A stretch of DNA of 64,000 nt, taken from Pseudomonas azotoformans (GTDB taxonomy: Bacteria > Pseudomonadota > Gammaproteobacteria > Pseudomonadales > Pseudomonadaceae). The stretch covers positions 1,054,001 to 1,118,000 of the forward strand of contig NZ_CP014546.1 of NCBI RefSeq assembly GCF_001579805.1. The letters are read 5' to 3'. This document shows, piece after piece, positions 19,888-29,858 of this stretch. The stretch's first letter is position 1; every line of letters begins with the position of its first letter. The position numbers were made by a program, and so were the translations under genes. The notes beneath the pieces were generated by a model, which worked only from the letters and a program-made list of their open reading frames with translations, made no database searches and had not been told where the DNA came from.

Positions 19888-20559
19888 CTACTTCACTTCT
19901 TCCAATGCCTGATTCAACGGCACGTAAAACTCTTTGAACAATGCATCCACGGCGTCTTTGGCTTGAGGGGTGACAAACCCGGCCTCCAGCACCAGCACCT
20001 GATACACCCCACGCTTGATCGCCTCGGCGCTCAAATGGGCAGAGTTTTCATTGGTGGTGCACAAGAAACGCACCCAGGAGGTGAGGATGATCCAGGCGTT
20101 GAGGGTCAGGGCTTCGGTTTGCACCGGGTCCATATTGAGGATGCCGGCGTCGACGAACCCTTGGTAAATAGCCCCGCCCTGGGTCAGGCAGCGCTGGGAA
20201 AAGCGCCGATAGCCGGTCGCCAGTTCCGGATCGCTTTCCAACAAGTGTTCGAGGTCGCGGTGCAGGAAACGGTAGCGCCACATGCCAGCCAGCACGGCCT
20301 GCAGGTAGAAACGTTTGTCTTCGACAGTAACGGCACGGCCTTGGGGCGGGCGCAGGAAACTGTCCACCAGCGCTTCATATTCGCGAAACAGCACGGCGAT
20401 GATCGCCTGCTTGTTGGGGAAGTGGTAGTACAGGTTGCCCGGCGAAATTTCCATATGGGCGGCGATGTGGTTGGTGCTCACACTGCGTTCGCCCTGCTGG
20501 TTAAAAAGCTCCAGGCTAGTTTGCACAATGCGCTCGCTGGTCTTTACTCGTGGTGCCAT
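19888..20559 (-). CDS. TetR-family transcriptional regulator
   Basis: The 223-residue protein has an N-terminal TetR HTH (SVSTNHIAAHMEISPGNLYYHFPNKQ region, residues 25-50) and a C-terminal ligand domain with a DUF of the AcrR-like type. The start is the ATG giving MAPRVKTSERIVQTSLELF. It is divergent from the aldehyde dehydrogenase gene, with 144 bases between the start codons. It is the obvious candidate to repress that three-gene cluster, although I could not pick out a convincing operator. Confidence 0.88.
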   Translation of the reverse strand: MAPRVKTSERIVQTSLELFNQQGERSVSTNHIAAHMEISPGNLYYHFPNKQAIIAVLFREYEALVDSFLRPPQGRAVTVEDKRFYLQAVLAGMWRYRFLHRDLEHLLESDPELATGYRRFSQRCLTQGGAIYQGFVDAGILNMDPVQTEALTLNAWIILTSWVRFLCTTNENSAHLSAEAIKRGVYQVLVLEAGFVTPQAKDAVDALFKEFYVPLNQALEEVK

Positions 20560-20703
20560 AGGGGATCAGCTTCTGTACACGTGATGGAGCATCTTACGGC
20601 CTAATCTTGCGAGGATAAATCCGCATCTGCGTAATGATATTTGACAATTTAGAGCAATGACTCTAAAAATCCAGGCAGACCTATAACAATCGGGAACGCC
20701 GCC

Positions 20704-22131
20704 ATGTCTGCCAACGTTGCCTATCTGCAAGATTCCCAGGTGCTGGACCAGCTCCAAGAGCTGTTCGACACCCAGCGCCGTGCCTACGCCGCCAACCCGA
20801 TGCCGCCGGCCGCACAACGCCAGCAATGGCTCAAGGCCCTGCGCGACCTGCTCAGCGACGAGCGCCAGGCGCTGATCAACGCTATCAGCCAGGACTTCAG
20901 CCACCGCAGTGCGGACGAAACCCTGTTCGCCGAGCTGATGCCCAGCCTGCACGGCATTCACTACACCAGCAAACACCTCAAGGGTTGGATGAAACCTTCC
21001 CGTCGCGCCGTAGGCATTGCCTTCCAGCCCGCGTCAGCCAAAGTCATCTATCAACCCCTGGGTGTGGTGGGCGTGATCGTGCCCTGGAACTACCCGTTGT
21101 ACCTGGCCATCGGACCGCTGGTCGGCGCATTGGCGGCGGGTAACCGGGTGATGCTCAAGCTCAGCGAGTCGACACCCGCTACCGGCGAGTTGCTCAAGGC
21201 GCTGCTGGCGAAGATCTTCCCGGAAGACCTGGTGTGCGTGGTGTTGGGTGAAGCCGAAGTCGGCATGGCGTTCTCCAAGCTGCCCTTCGACCACCTGCTG
21301 TTTACCGGCGCCACCAGCATTGGCAAGCATGTGATGCGTGCAGCCGCCGAACACCTCACGCCGGTCACCCTGGAATTAGGTGGCAAGTCGCCCGCCATTG
21401 TGTCCGCCGATGTACCGCTCAAGGACGCCGCCGAACGCATCGCCTTCGGCAAAGCGCTGAACGCGGGGCAAACCTGCGTGGCCCCAGACTACGTGTTGGT
21501 GCCGGAAGATCGCGTCGAGGGTTTCGTCGAGGCCTACACCCAGGCCGTTCGCGGGTTCTATCCGACCCTGGTCGACAACCCGGACTACACGGCGATCATC
21601 AACGAACGACAACTGGCCCGGCTCAATGCCTACGTCAAGGACGCCACCGACAAAGGCGCCACCTTGATTCCGCTGTACGACCAAGGCCAGGCGCGGCGCA
21701 TGGCCCACAGCCTGTTGTTGAATGTCAGCGATGACATGACCGTGATGCAGGACGAAATCTTCGGCCCGGTGCTGCCGATCGTGCCCTATCGCGGCATCGA
21801 CCAGGCCTTCGCCTACATCAACCAACGCCCTCGCCCACTGGCCCTGTATTACTTCGGCTACAACAAGGGCGAGCAGGACCGTGTGCTCCACGAAACCCAT
21901 TCCGGCGGCGTCTGCCTGAACGACACCTTGCTGCATGTGGCCCAGGACGATATGCCGTTCGGCGGCATCGGCCCGTCGGGCATGGGCCATTACCACGGCC
22001 ACGAAGGCTTCCTCACCTTCAGCAAAGCCAAAGGCGTGCTGGTGAAACAGCGCCTGAACGCGGCGAAGTTGATCTATCCGCCTTACGGCAAATCGATCCA
22101 GAAGTTGATCCAGAAGCTGTTCGTCCGCTGA
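20704..22131 (+). CDS. calB: Coniferyl-type aldehyde dehydrogenase
   Basis: The 475-residue NAD(P)-dependent aldehyde dehydrogenase oxidises aldehydes to acids. General-base Glu224 sits in LELGGKSP, the nucleophile Cys258 in GQTCVAPDYV, and FTGATSIGKHV (200-210) binds the cofactor. The short N-terminus and the C-terminal hydrophobic and basic tail resemble the coniferyl aldehyde dehydrogenase and class 3 type. The gene name follows the usual Pseudomonas annotation, but the true substrate is unknown. It is first of three genes with a Tat-signal protein and a GMC flavoprotein, so a linked alcohol-to-aldehyde-to-acid route is likely. Confidence 0.85.
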   Translation: MSANVAYLQDSQVLDQLQELFDTQRRAYAANPMPPAAQRQQWLKALRDLLSDERQALINAISQDFSHRSADETLFAELMPSLHGIHYTSKHLKGWMKPSRRAVGIAFQPASAKVIYQPLGVVGVIVPWNYPLYLAIGPLVGALAAGNRVMLKLSESTPATGELLKALLAKIFPEDLVCVVLGEAEVGMAFSKLPFDHLLFTGATSIGKHVMRAAAEHLTPVTLELGGKSPAIVSADVPLKDAAERIAFGKALNAGQTCVAPDYVLVPEDRVEGFVEAYTQAVRGFYPTLVDNPDYTAIINERQLARLNAYVKDATDKGATLIPLYDQGQARRMAHSLLLNVSDDMTVMQDEIFGPVLPIVPYRGIDQAFAYINQRPRPLALYYFGYNKGEQDRVLHETHSGGVCLNDTLLHVAQDDMPFGGIGPSGMGHYHGHEGFLTFSKAKGVLVKQRLNAAKLIYPPYGKSIQKLIQKLFVR

Positions 22132-22159
22132 AACCGCCACCCACGGGATAACAATAACA

Positions 22160-22705
22160 ATGAACCCTAGCCTGACTGAAACACCCGCGCTGTCGCGGCG
22201 CGGCGTCCTGAAAATCGGCCTGTGTGCCAGCGCCTTCCTGGCTACCGCTGGGCTGGGCGCCAGCCTCAGTGGTTGTTCCAGCAGCACGCCGGCCAGCGGT
22301 TTCGTGATGTTGCGCAGCAGTGATCTGCCGTTCCTGCGCGCCGTGATCCCGGTGTTGCTGGAAGGAGTGGCCAGTGCCCAGGCCGTTGCCAGCGGCATTG
22401 AAGACACTCTCAAGAAACTCGACTTCAGCCTGCAACGCCTGTCGCCGGAGATGTTCAAGCTCACCCAGCAACTGTTCGACGTGTTGGGCATGGCCATCAC
22501 CCGTGGCCCGCTGACCGGGATCTGGGGCAGCTGGGAAAACGCCAGCAGCGAGCAGATCCGCAACTTCTTGCACCGCTGGGAAAACAGCTACCTCAACCTG
22601 CTGCGCATGGGCCAGGGCTCGCTGCTTAAGCTGGTGATCATGGCCTGGTACTTCCAGCCGGCGTCCTGGGCCCATTGCGGTTACCCCGGCCCGCCGAAAA
22701 TTTGA
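22160..22705 (+). CDS. Small Tat-signal protein, probable partner subunit of the GMC dehydrogenase
   Basis: The 181-residue protein has a twin-arginine signal: LSRRGVLKIG at residues 12-21, a hydrophobic stretch to about residue 40, and a Cys in LSGCSS that could be a lipobox. The mature part is helical and has no cofactor motif that I can see. It lies 28 bases after the aldehyde dehydrogenase and 38 bases before the GMC gene. In known periplasmic GMC dehydrogenases (fructose, gluconate and sorbitol types) a small Tat-bearing subunit carries the signal-less flavoprotein across the membrane. The same role is inferred here. Confidence 0.75.
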   Translation: MNPSLTETPALSRRGVLKIGLCASAFLATAGLGASLSGCSSSTPASGFVMLRSSDLPFLRAVIPVLLEGVASAQAVASGIEDTLKKLDFSLQRLSPEMFKLTQQLFDVLGMAITRGPLTGIWGSWENASSEQIRNFLHRWENSYLNLLRMGQGSLLKLVIMAWYFQPASWAHCGYPGPPKI

Positions 22706-22743
22706 ATCGCCTCCCCCCACAATAAAAACTAGAGACGACCCTG

Positions 22744-24339
22744 ATGCCCGTACCCGATCCCTTCCGCGACGGCATGGCCCGTGGCTGGAAAACCCACAAT
22801 GGCGCCGCCCTCGACAACGACCTGATTCTGGAAGCTGACGTGGCGATCATCGGCAGCGGCGCCGGTGGCGGCACCACCGCCGAAGTCCTCAGCGCCGCCG
22901 GCTTCAAGGTGCTGCTGATCGAAGAAGGCCCGCTCAAGACCAGCAGCGATTTCAAACTGCTTGAGGACGAGGCCTACACCAGCCTGTATCAGGAGGGCAT
23001 CGGCCGCATGAGCAAGGATGGCGCGATCACCATCCTTCAGGGCCGTGCAGTGGGCGGCACGACGCTGATCAACTGGACGTCGAGCTTCCGTACCCCGGAC
23101 GCCACCCTGAGCCACTGGGCCAGCGAATATGCGGTGAAGGGACATAGCAGCGCCGAAATGGCACCGTGGTTTGAAAAAATGGAGCAGCGCCTGGGCATCG
23201 CGCCCTGGGCCCTGCCACCTAATCCCAACAACGATGTGATCCGCAAAGGCTGCGAGAAGCTCGGCTACAGCTGGCACGTGATCCCGCGCAATGTGCGCGG
23301 CTGCTTCAACCTGGGGTATTGCGGCATGGGCTGCCCGGTGAATGCCAAGCAGTCGATGTTGGTAACCACGATTCCGTCCACCCTGGAAAAGGGCGGCGAA
23401 CTGCTCTACCTGGCCCGCGCCGAACGCCTGATCTACAGCGGCGACACGATCAGCAGCCTGGAATGCGTGGCCATGGATAACCTGTGCGTGACGCCGACTG
23501 GCCGCAAAATCACCGTGAAAGCCAAGCACTATGTGCTCTCCGGCGGCGGCATCAACAGCCCGGCGTTGTTGATGCGCTCGGATGCGCCCGACCCGCACAA
23601 GCGCCTCGGCAAACGCACCTTCCTGCACCTGGTGAATTTCTCCGCTGGGTTGTTCGACGAGGTGATCAACCCGTTCTACGGCGCGCCGCAGTCAATCTAT
23701 TCCGACCATTTCCAGTGGCAGGATGGCACCACTGGCAAAATGTCTTACAAGCTGGAGGCACCGCCCTTACATCCTGCACTGGCCAGTACGTTGCTTGGTG
23801 GCTATGGCACCCAGAACGCCCTGGACATGAGCCAATTGCCCAATACCCACGCGATGCTGGCGCTGCTGCGCGATGGTTTCCACCCCGACAGCCCCGGCGG
23901 CAGCGTGGAACTGCGCGGCGACGGCACGCCGGTGCTCGACTACCAGGTCTCGGATTACGCCTGGGACGGCTTGCGCCGTGCGTTCCACAGCATGGCCGAG
24001 ATCCAGTTCGCCGCGGGCGCCAAGTCGGTCAAGCCGCTGCATCACGATGCGCGCTACGTAAAAACCGTGGGCGAAGCCCGCACGCTGATTGAAGGCCTCA
24101 ACCTGGAACTGCACCGCACCTGCCTGGGCAGTGCCCATGTGATGGGCGGTTGTGCCATGGGTGAAGACCCGAAAAACGCAGTGGCCGACAGCCTTGGTCG
24201 CCACCACCAACTGCGCAACCTGTCGATCCACGATGGGTCTTTATTCCCCACCAGCATTGGGGCCAATCCACAATTATCGGTGTACGGTTTGACCGCCCAA
24301 CTGGCGACAGCATTGGCCGAACGTCTGAAAACAGCGTGA
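22744..24339 (+). CDS. GMC-family FAD-dependent oxidoreductase
   Basis: The 531-residue flavoprotein has the dinucleotide motif IIGSGAGGGT at residues 35-44. The GMC C-terminal domain contains HVMGGCAMG and GANPQLSVYGL, with the expected active-site His and Asn. It has no signal peptide of its own. A cysteine cluster, Cys187, Cys193 and Cys197 (C-x5-C-x3-C followed by Pro), resembles the [3Fe-4S]-binding stretch of bacterial FAD-glucose dehydrogenase. An alcohol or sugar is the likely substrate and the upstream aldehyde dehydrogenase may take the product. The substrate is not determined. Confidence 0.85.
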   Translation: MPVPDPFRDGMARGWKTHNGAALDNDLILEADVAIIGSGAGGGTTAEVLSAAGFKVLLIEEGPLKTSSDFKLLEDEAYTSLYQEGIGRMSKDGAITILQGRAVGGTTLINWTSSFRTPDATLSHWASEYAVKGHSSAEMAPWFEKMEQRLGIAPWALPPNPNNDVIRKGCEKLGYSWHVIPRNVRGCFNLGYCGMGCPVNAKQSMLVTTIPSTLEKGGELLYLARAERLIYSGDTISSLECVAMDNLCVTPTGRKITVKAKHYVLSGGGINSPALLMRSDAPDPHKRLGKRTFLHLVNFSAGLFDEVINPFYGAPQSIYSDHFQWQDGTTGKMSYKLEAPPLHPALASTLLGGYGTQNALDMSQLPNTHAMLALLRDGFHPDSPGGSVELRGDGTPVLDYQVSDYAWDGLRRAFHSMAEIQFAAGAKSVKPLHHDARYVKTVGEARTLIEGLNLELHRTCLGSAHVMGGCAMGEDPKNAVADSLGRHHQLRNLSIHDGSLFPTSIGANPQLSVYGLTAQLATALAERLKTA

Positions 24340-26096
<1,757 letters not shown>

Positions 26097-26117
26097 GTGT
26101 ACCTCTTGAAGAAAGGG

Positions 26118-26984
26118 TCAGTGGGCGCCCAGCTCGCGGATCGACAACTTCATGCTTTCGAAGTCGTAGTCCGACAGGCCCACGTAGTCCAGCACCAGAT
26201 GGCCGATGGCATTCCACTCATGGTCCACCGCCTGGTTGCCCAGCACGCGATAGGACGAGCAGATGTGCTCGGCCATCTTCAGGATCGCCAGCAGGTTTTT
26301 CAGCTGTGAATTGCGCGACGACTCATCGCTGAACACCGCCAAGGCGTTGTGGTGGTTGGCGATGGCGTCGGTCACGTGCTCCGGCAAGCGCCAGGACTTG
26401 GCGGTGTAGTAACCGACCACGGCGTGGTTGGTGTTGAACGCGTTGTTCTCGGTGTCGACCACGCGGCAGTCGGGGCCGGCATTGGCATACGCTTGCTCCA
26501 GTACCGACATGTAGTTGGGGAAACGCTTGAGCATCAGCGGCACGCCGCAATCGTGGAACAGGCCCAGGGCATAAGCCTCGTCCACCGCCTGGGCGCCGGT
26601 GCGCTTGGCCAGGGTCAGGCAGGTCATCGCCACATCCTGGGCGGTATCCCAGAAGCGGTTGAGGGTGACGATGGTGTCGTCGCTCATTTCGCCCTTGATC
26701 GACAGCGCGTTGATCAGGTTGATGATCGAACGGCTGCCCAGCAGGTTCACCGCGCGCTGGATCGAGGCGATCTTGTTGCTCAGGCCGAAATACGACGAGT
26801 TGACGATCTTCAGCAACGCGCCGGATAAGCCTGGGTCCTGGGCGATCAGCCGGGCGATCACTTCCAGGTCCGGATCGGGCATGTACTGCTCCATCTGCAA
26901 ATCCACCATGATTTGCGGTTGGGGCGGCACGCTGATGCCTTGCAGGGCCTGTTGAATCTGTTCGGCGGAAAGCTCTTGGGACAT
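26118..26984 (-). CDS. HDOD-domain signalling protein
   Basis: The 288-residue protein is nearly all one HDOD domain (residues 15-220), an HD-like fold that lacks phosphohydrolase metal ligands in most members. The hallmark segments VNSSYFGLSNKIASIQRAVNLLG and LFHDCGVPLML are seen. HDOD proteins are cytoplasmic scaffolds in signalling and surface behaviour, but the role of this one is not known. It precedes mutM on the same strand and is divergent from the methyltransferase gene. Confidence 0.88.
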   Translation of the reverse strand: MSQELSAEQIQQALQGISVPPQPQIMVDLQMEQYMPDPDLEVIARLIAQDPGLSGALLKIVNSSYFGLSNKIASIQRAVNLLGSRSIINLINALSIKGEMSDDTIVTLNRFWDTAQDVAMTCLTLAKRTGAQAVDEAYALGLFHDCGVPLMLKRFPNYMSVLEQAYANAGPDCRVVDTENNAFNTNHAVVGYYTAKSWRLPEHVTDAIANHHNALAVFSDESSRNSQLKNLLAILKMAEHICSSYRVLGNQAVDHEWNAIGHLVLDYVGLSDYDFESMKLSIRELGAH

Positions 26985-27085
26985 AAGTACACACTCTGGG
27001 CTAGGCGAGGATTCTAACCCTTATCCGCCGTATGCCGACACCTTCCCGCACATCCGGCTACCCGGCCATTTCCTACACAACAGGG

Positions 27086-27091
27086 TATACT
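27086..27091 (+). promoter_or_regulatory. Candidate -10 box upstream of the rRNA methyltransferase gene
   Basis: TATACT lies 26 bases before the ATG at 27118, in the divergent gap after the HDOD gene. A matching -35 box is not clear, so this is only a candidate. Confidence 0.35.
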
Positions 27092-27117
27092 CCCGCTCTT
27101 TTTTCCGGAGCGACGTC

Positions 27118-28314
27118 ATGTCCCTGCCAAGCCTGCGTCTCAAAGCCAACGCCGATCGTCGTTTGCGCAACGGCCACCTGTGGGTCTACAGCAACGAAAT
27201 CGACGTGGCCGCCACCCCACTCCACGGCTTCCAGGCAGGCGACCAGGCTATCCTGGAAGCGGCCGGCGGCAAGACCCTGGGCATCGTGGCCATGAGCCCG
27301 AACAACCTGATCTGCGCCCGCCTGCTGTCGCGCGACATCAAGCTGCCGTTGGACAAGTCGCTGCTGGTGCACCGCCTGAACGTCGCCCTGTCCCTGCGTG
27401 ATCGCCTGTTCGACAAGCCGTTCTACCGCCTGGTCTACGGCGATTCCGACCTGTTGCCAGGCCTGGTGGTCGACCGTTTCGGCGACATCCTCGTGGTGCA
27501 GATCGCCTCGGCGACCATGGAAGCCCATAAAGAAGACGTGATCGCCGCGCTGACCCAAGTGCTCAAGCCGAGCGGCATTCTGTTCAAGAACGACTCCGCC
27601 GCGCGCGACGCAGAAGGGCTCAACCGCTACGTCGAAACCGTGTTCGGCCTGGTGCCGGAGTGGGTTGCGCTGGAAGAAAACGGTGTGAAATTCGAAGCCC
27701 CGGTGATCCAGGGCCAGAAGACCGGCTGGTTCTACGACCACCGCATGAACCGCGCACGCCTGGCCCCGTATGCCAAAGGCAAGCGCGTACTCGACCTGTA
27801 CAGCTACATCGGCGGCTGGGGCGTGCAAGCTGCGGCCTTCGGCGCCAGTGAAGTGTTCTGCGTCGACGCCTCCGCCTTCGCCCTCGACGGCGTGGAGCGC
27901 AACGCCGCGCTGAACGGCTTTGCCGAGAAGATGACCTGCATCGAAGGCGACGTGTTCGAAGCCTTGAAAGAACTGAAAGCCAGCGAAGAGCGCTTCGACG
28001 TGATCGTTGCCGACCCACCGGCCTTCATCAAGCGCAAAAAAGACATGAAGAACGGCGAAGGCGCCTACCGCCGCCTGAACGAGCAAGCCATGCGCCTGCT
28101 CAGCAAGGACGGCATCCTGGTCAGCGCATCGTGCTCCATGCACTTGCCGGAAGACAGCCTGCAAAACATCCTGCTGACCAGCGCCCGTCACCTCGACCGC
28201 AATATCCAGATGCTGGAGCGCGGTGGCCAGGGTCCCGATCATCCGGTTCACCCCGCGATCGACGAGACGCGTTACATCAAGAGCATTACGTGCCGGTTGC
28301 TGCCGAATAGCTGA
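27118..28314 (+). CDS. Class I SAM-dependent rRNA (cytosine-C5) methyltransferase, RlmI type
   Basis: The 398-residue protein has an N-terminal PUA domain (residues 5-75), an EEHEE-like middle part and a C-terminal Rossmann methyltransferase domain. The SAM motif is VLDLYSYIGGWGVQAAAFGA near residue 222. The catalytic region shows VIVADPPAFIK and a motif VI Cys in SASCSMHL. It most resembles RlmI (YccW), which methylates C1962 of 23S rRNA. The exact target in this organism is inferred. A hairpin terminator follows. Confidence 0.9.
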   Translation: MSLPSLRLKANADRRLRNGHLWVYSNEIDVAATPLHGFQAGDQAILEAAGGKTLGIVAMSPNNLICARLLSRDIKLPLDKSLLVHRLNVALSLRDRLFDKPFYRLVYGDSDLLPGLVVDRFGDILVVQIASATMEAHKEDVIAALTQVLKPSGILFKNDSAARDAEGLNRYVETVFGLVPEWVALEENGVKFEAPVIQGQKTGWFYDHRMNRARLAPYAKGKRVLDLYSYIGGWGVQAAAFGASEVFCVDASAFALDGVERNAALNGFAEKMTCIEGDVFEALKELKASEERFDVIVADPPAFIKRKKDMKNGEGAYRRLNEQAMRLLSKDGILVSASCSMHLPEDSLQNILLTSARHLDRNIQMLERGGQGPDHPVHPAIDETRYIKSITCRLLPNS

Positions 28315-28322
28315 TGCCGTTG

Positions 28323-28356
28323 GCCTGTAGGCGCTTTAGGGCTCCTACAGGCTTTT
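28323..28356 (+). terminator. Rho-independent terminator after the rRNA methyltransferase gene
   Basis: A 9-bp stem GCCTGTAGG / CCTACAGGC with a 12-base loop is followed by TTTT. It starts 9 bases after the stop codon. Confidence 0.8.
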
Positions 28357-28439
28357 ATGAAAGTTCGTACCGCTCCAGTCTTTGACTTTCCCTTACATAA
28401 ACTTGATCCTCGACCGCCTCACGGAATCGAGGCCCGCCC

Positions 28440-29630
28440 ATGTCGACGGCAATCACGCACGCTGAAAAACCCTTCATTGTTTTCTGGCTGATGACCATGA
28501 CCCTGCTGGGCGTCTTCCCGCTTGACGTCGTGCTGCCTTCCTTTCCCGCCCTGGCGGAACACTTCTCCACCTCGACCACCCAGATCGCCCGCTCAGTCAG
28601 CCTGTTCGCCATTGGCTTTTCCTGCTCCATGCTGTTGATCGGCCCGCTGTCCGACCGGATCGGCCGCAAGAAGCTGCTATTGACCAGCATGGCCGTTGCT
28701 ATCATTGGCGCGGCCGGGTGCCTGGCGGCCAGCAACACACCGCAATTTCTGTTCTTCCGTGTTATCCAGGCCATGGGCTGCGGCGGTTTCATATTGTCCC
28801 AAGCACTGGTGCAAGACCTGTTCTTCGGCAGAGAACAGGAGCGGTTGCGGATCGCAATGGTCACGGCCGGAGGCATCTTCATATCGATTTCCCCGCTGCT
28901 GGGCGCGTGGCTGCAACTGCACTGGGGATGGCAAGCCAGCTTCTATGTGTTTATCGCGCTGTGTGCCGCAACCTTGATCATGGCGCATCGGCTGCTCCAC
29001 GGCGGCTTGCCTCAAGCAGCACCGAGCCACCAGAGCCTGCTCAAGGCCTACGCCAAGGTCTTCGCCAACCGCCACTTCGCCAGCTATGCCACGATCTCGG
29101 CCATTACGTTCGCCTGCCATTTCTCGTTCATCGTGGTGTCACCGCTGATTTTCATGGACCAGTTGCAGTTGTCGCCCCATGAGTACTCCCTGACCTTGCT
29201 CCTCTACGGCGCCGCTTACGTAATGGGCGGAATATGTGCAGGTTTCCTGCACAAACGGCTACCGGCTGCGGCCCAGATGGCCATCGGGCTGGTGCTGATC
29301 GCAATCTCTGGCGGGGTCATGTTGTTCCTGGCCTATCAGTTCGGCTTATCAATACCGACCGTGCTGGTGCCCATGCTGCTCTGCACGGCGGGCACCACCA
29401 TCACCCGGCCCATCTCTAACTCTAAGGCCATGAGCTTGTTTCCAGACAATGCAGGTACGGCGGCATCAGCCGTTGCAGCGGTGCTGTTCATTGCCGGTGG
29501 CCTTATCAGTGCCTTCATCAGCACCTTTACCCACCACCTGAGCACTGCGCTGGGTCTGTGCTTTCTGATCCTGAGCATCGTCGCCCTGGTCTTGAACGCA
29601 TGGGCGCGGCGCCACCCGCACGTCCCGTAG
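28440..29630 (+). CDS. Bcr/CflA-type multidrug MFS transporter
   Basis: The 396-residue inner-membrane protein has twelve predicted membrane helices and the MFS loop motif GPLSDRIGRKKLL between helices 2 and 3. The N-terminal DVVLPSFPALAEHFSTS is typical of the drug:H+ antiporter-1 (12-TM) Bcr/CflA group, which export compounds such as bicyclomycin, sulfonamides or cysteine. The substrate here is unknown. Codon use and base composition look a little less GC-rich than the flanking core genes, so it may be a later arrival. Confidence 0.88.
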   Translation: MSTAITHAEKPFIVFWLMTMTLLGVFPLDVVLPSFPALAEHFSTSTTQIARSVSLFAIGFSCSMLLIGPLSDRIGRKKLLLTSMAVAIIGAAGCLAASNTPQFLFFRVIQAMGCGGFILSQALVQDLFFGREQERLRIAMVTAGGIFISISPLLGAWLQLHWGWQASFYVFIALCAATLIMAHRLLHGGLPQAAPSHQSLLKAYAKVFANRHFASYATISAITFACHFSFIVVSPLIFMDQLQLSPHEYSLTLLLYGAAYVMGGICAGFLHKRLPAAAQMAIGLVLIAISGGVMLFLAYQFGLSIPTVLVPMLLCTAGTTITRPISNSKAMSLFPDNAGTAASAVAAVLFIAGGLISAFISTFTHHLSTALGLCFLILSIVALVLNAWARRHPHVP

Positions 29631-29719
29631 CCGCTATCTTCACGGTTTCGGCCATTCCCTCCAGCCGCCAGCGGTGTAGAATCGGCCTTATTCATCGCCA
29701 GTCATCCCCCGGCGGGTTT

Positions 29720-29803
29720 ATGAGCTCGAGGCCCAAGCAAGCGGCGATCCCGCGACGCGAGTGGCAACTTCCGGACACACGGCCATTTTTCGGGTGTTCC
29801 TGA
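29720..29803 (+). CDS. Possible 27-codon leader ORF upstream of ilvD
   Basis: ATGAGCTCGAGG... opens a 27-residue reading frame (MSSRPKQAAIPRREW start, ending FFGCS) that stops 55 bases before the ilvD ATG. It follows a GGCGGGTTT stretch that is only a weak ribosome site. It is not rich in Ile, Leu or Val, so a classic branched-chain attenuator peptide is not supported. It may simply be a chance ORF in a 229-base gap. Confidence 0.25.
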   Translation: MSSRPKQAAIPRREWQLPDTRPFFGCS

Positions 29804-29858
29804 CGTCAATTAGAAGCTCACTCCCCTTTGATACCGATTAGCCGCCCGGAGTGCTCCA

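Noticed and set aside
28440..29630. Horizontally acquired island around the Bcr-type exporter
   Set aside because: Only this gene shows a mild change in composition; no integrase, tRNA or direct repeats flank it.
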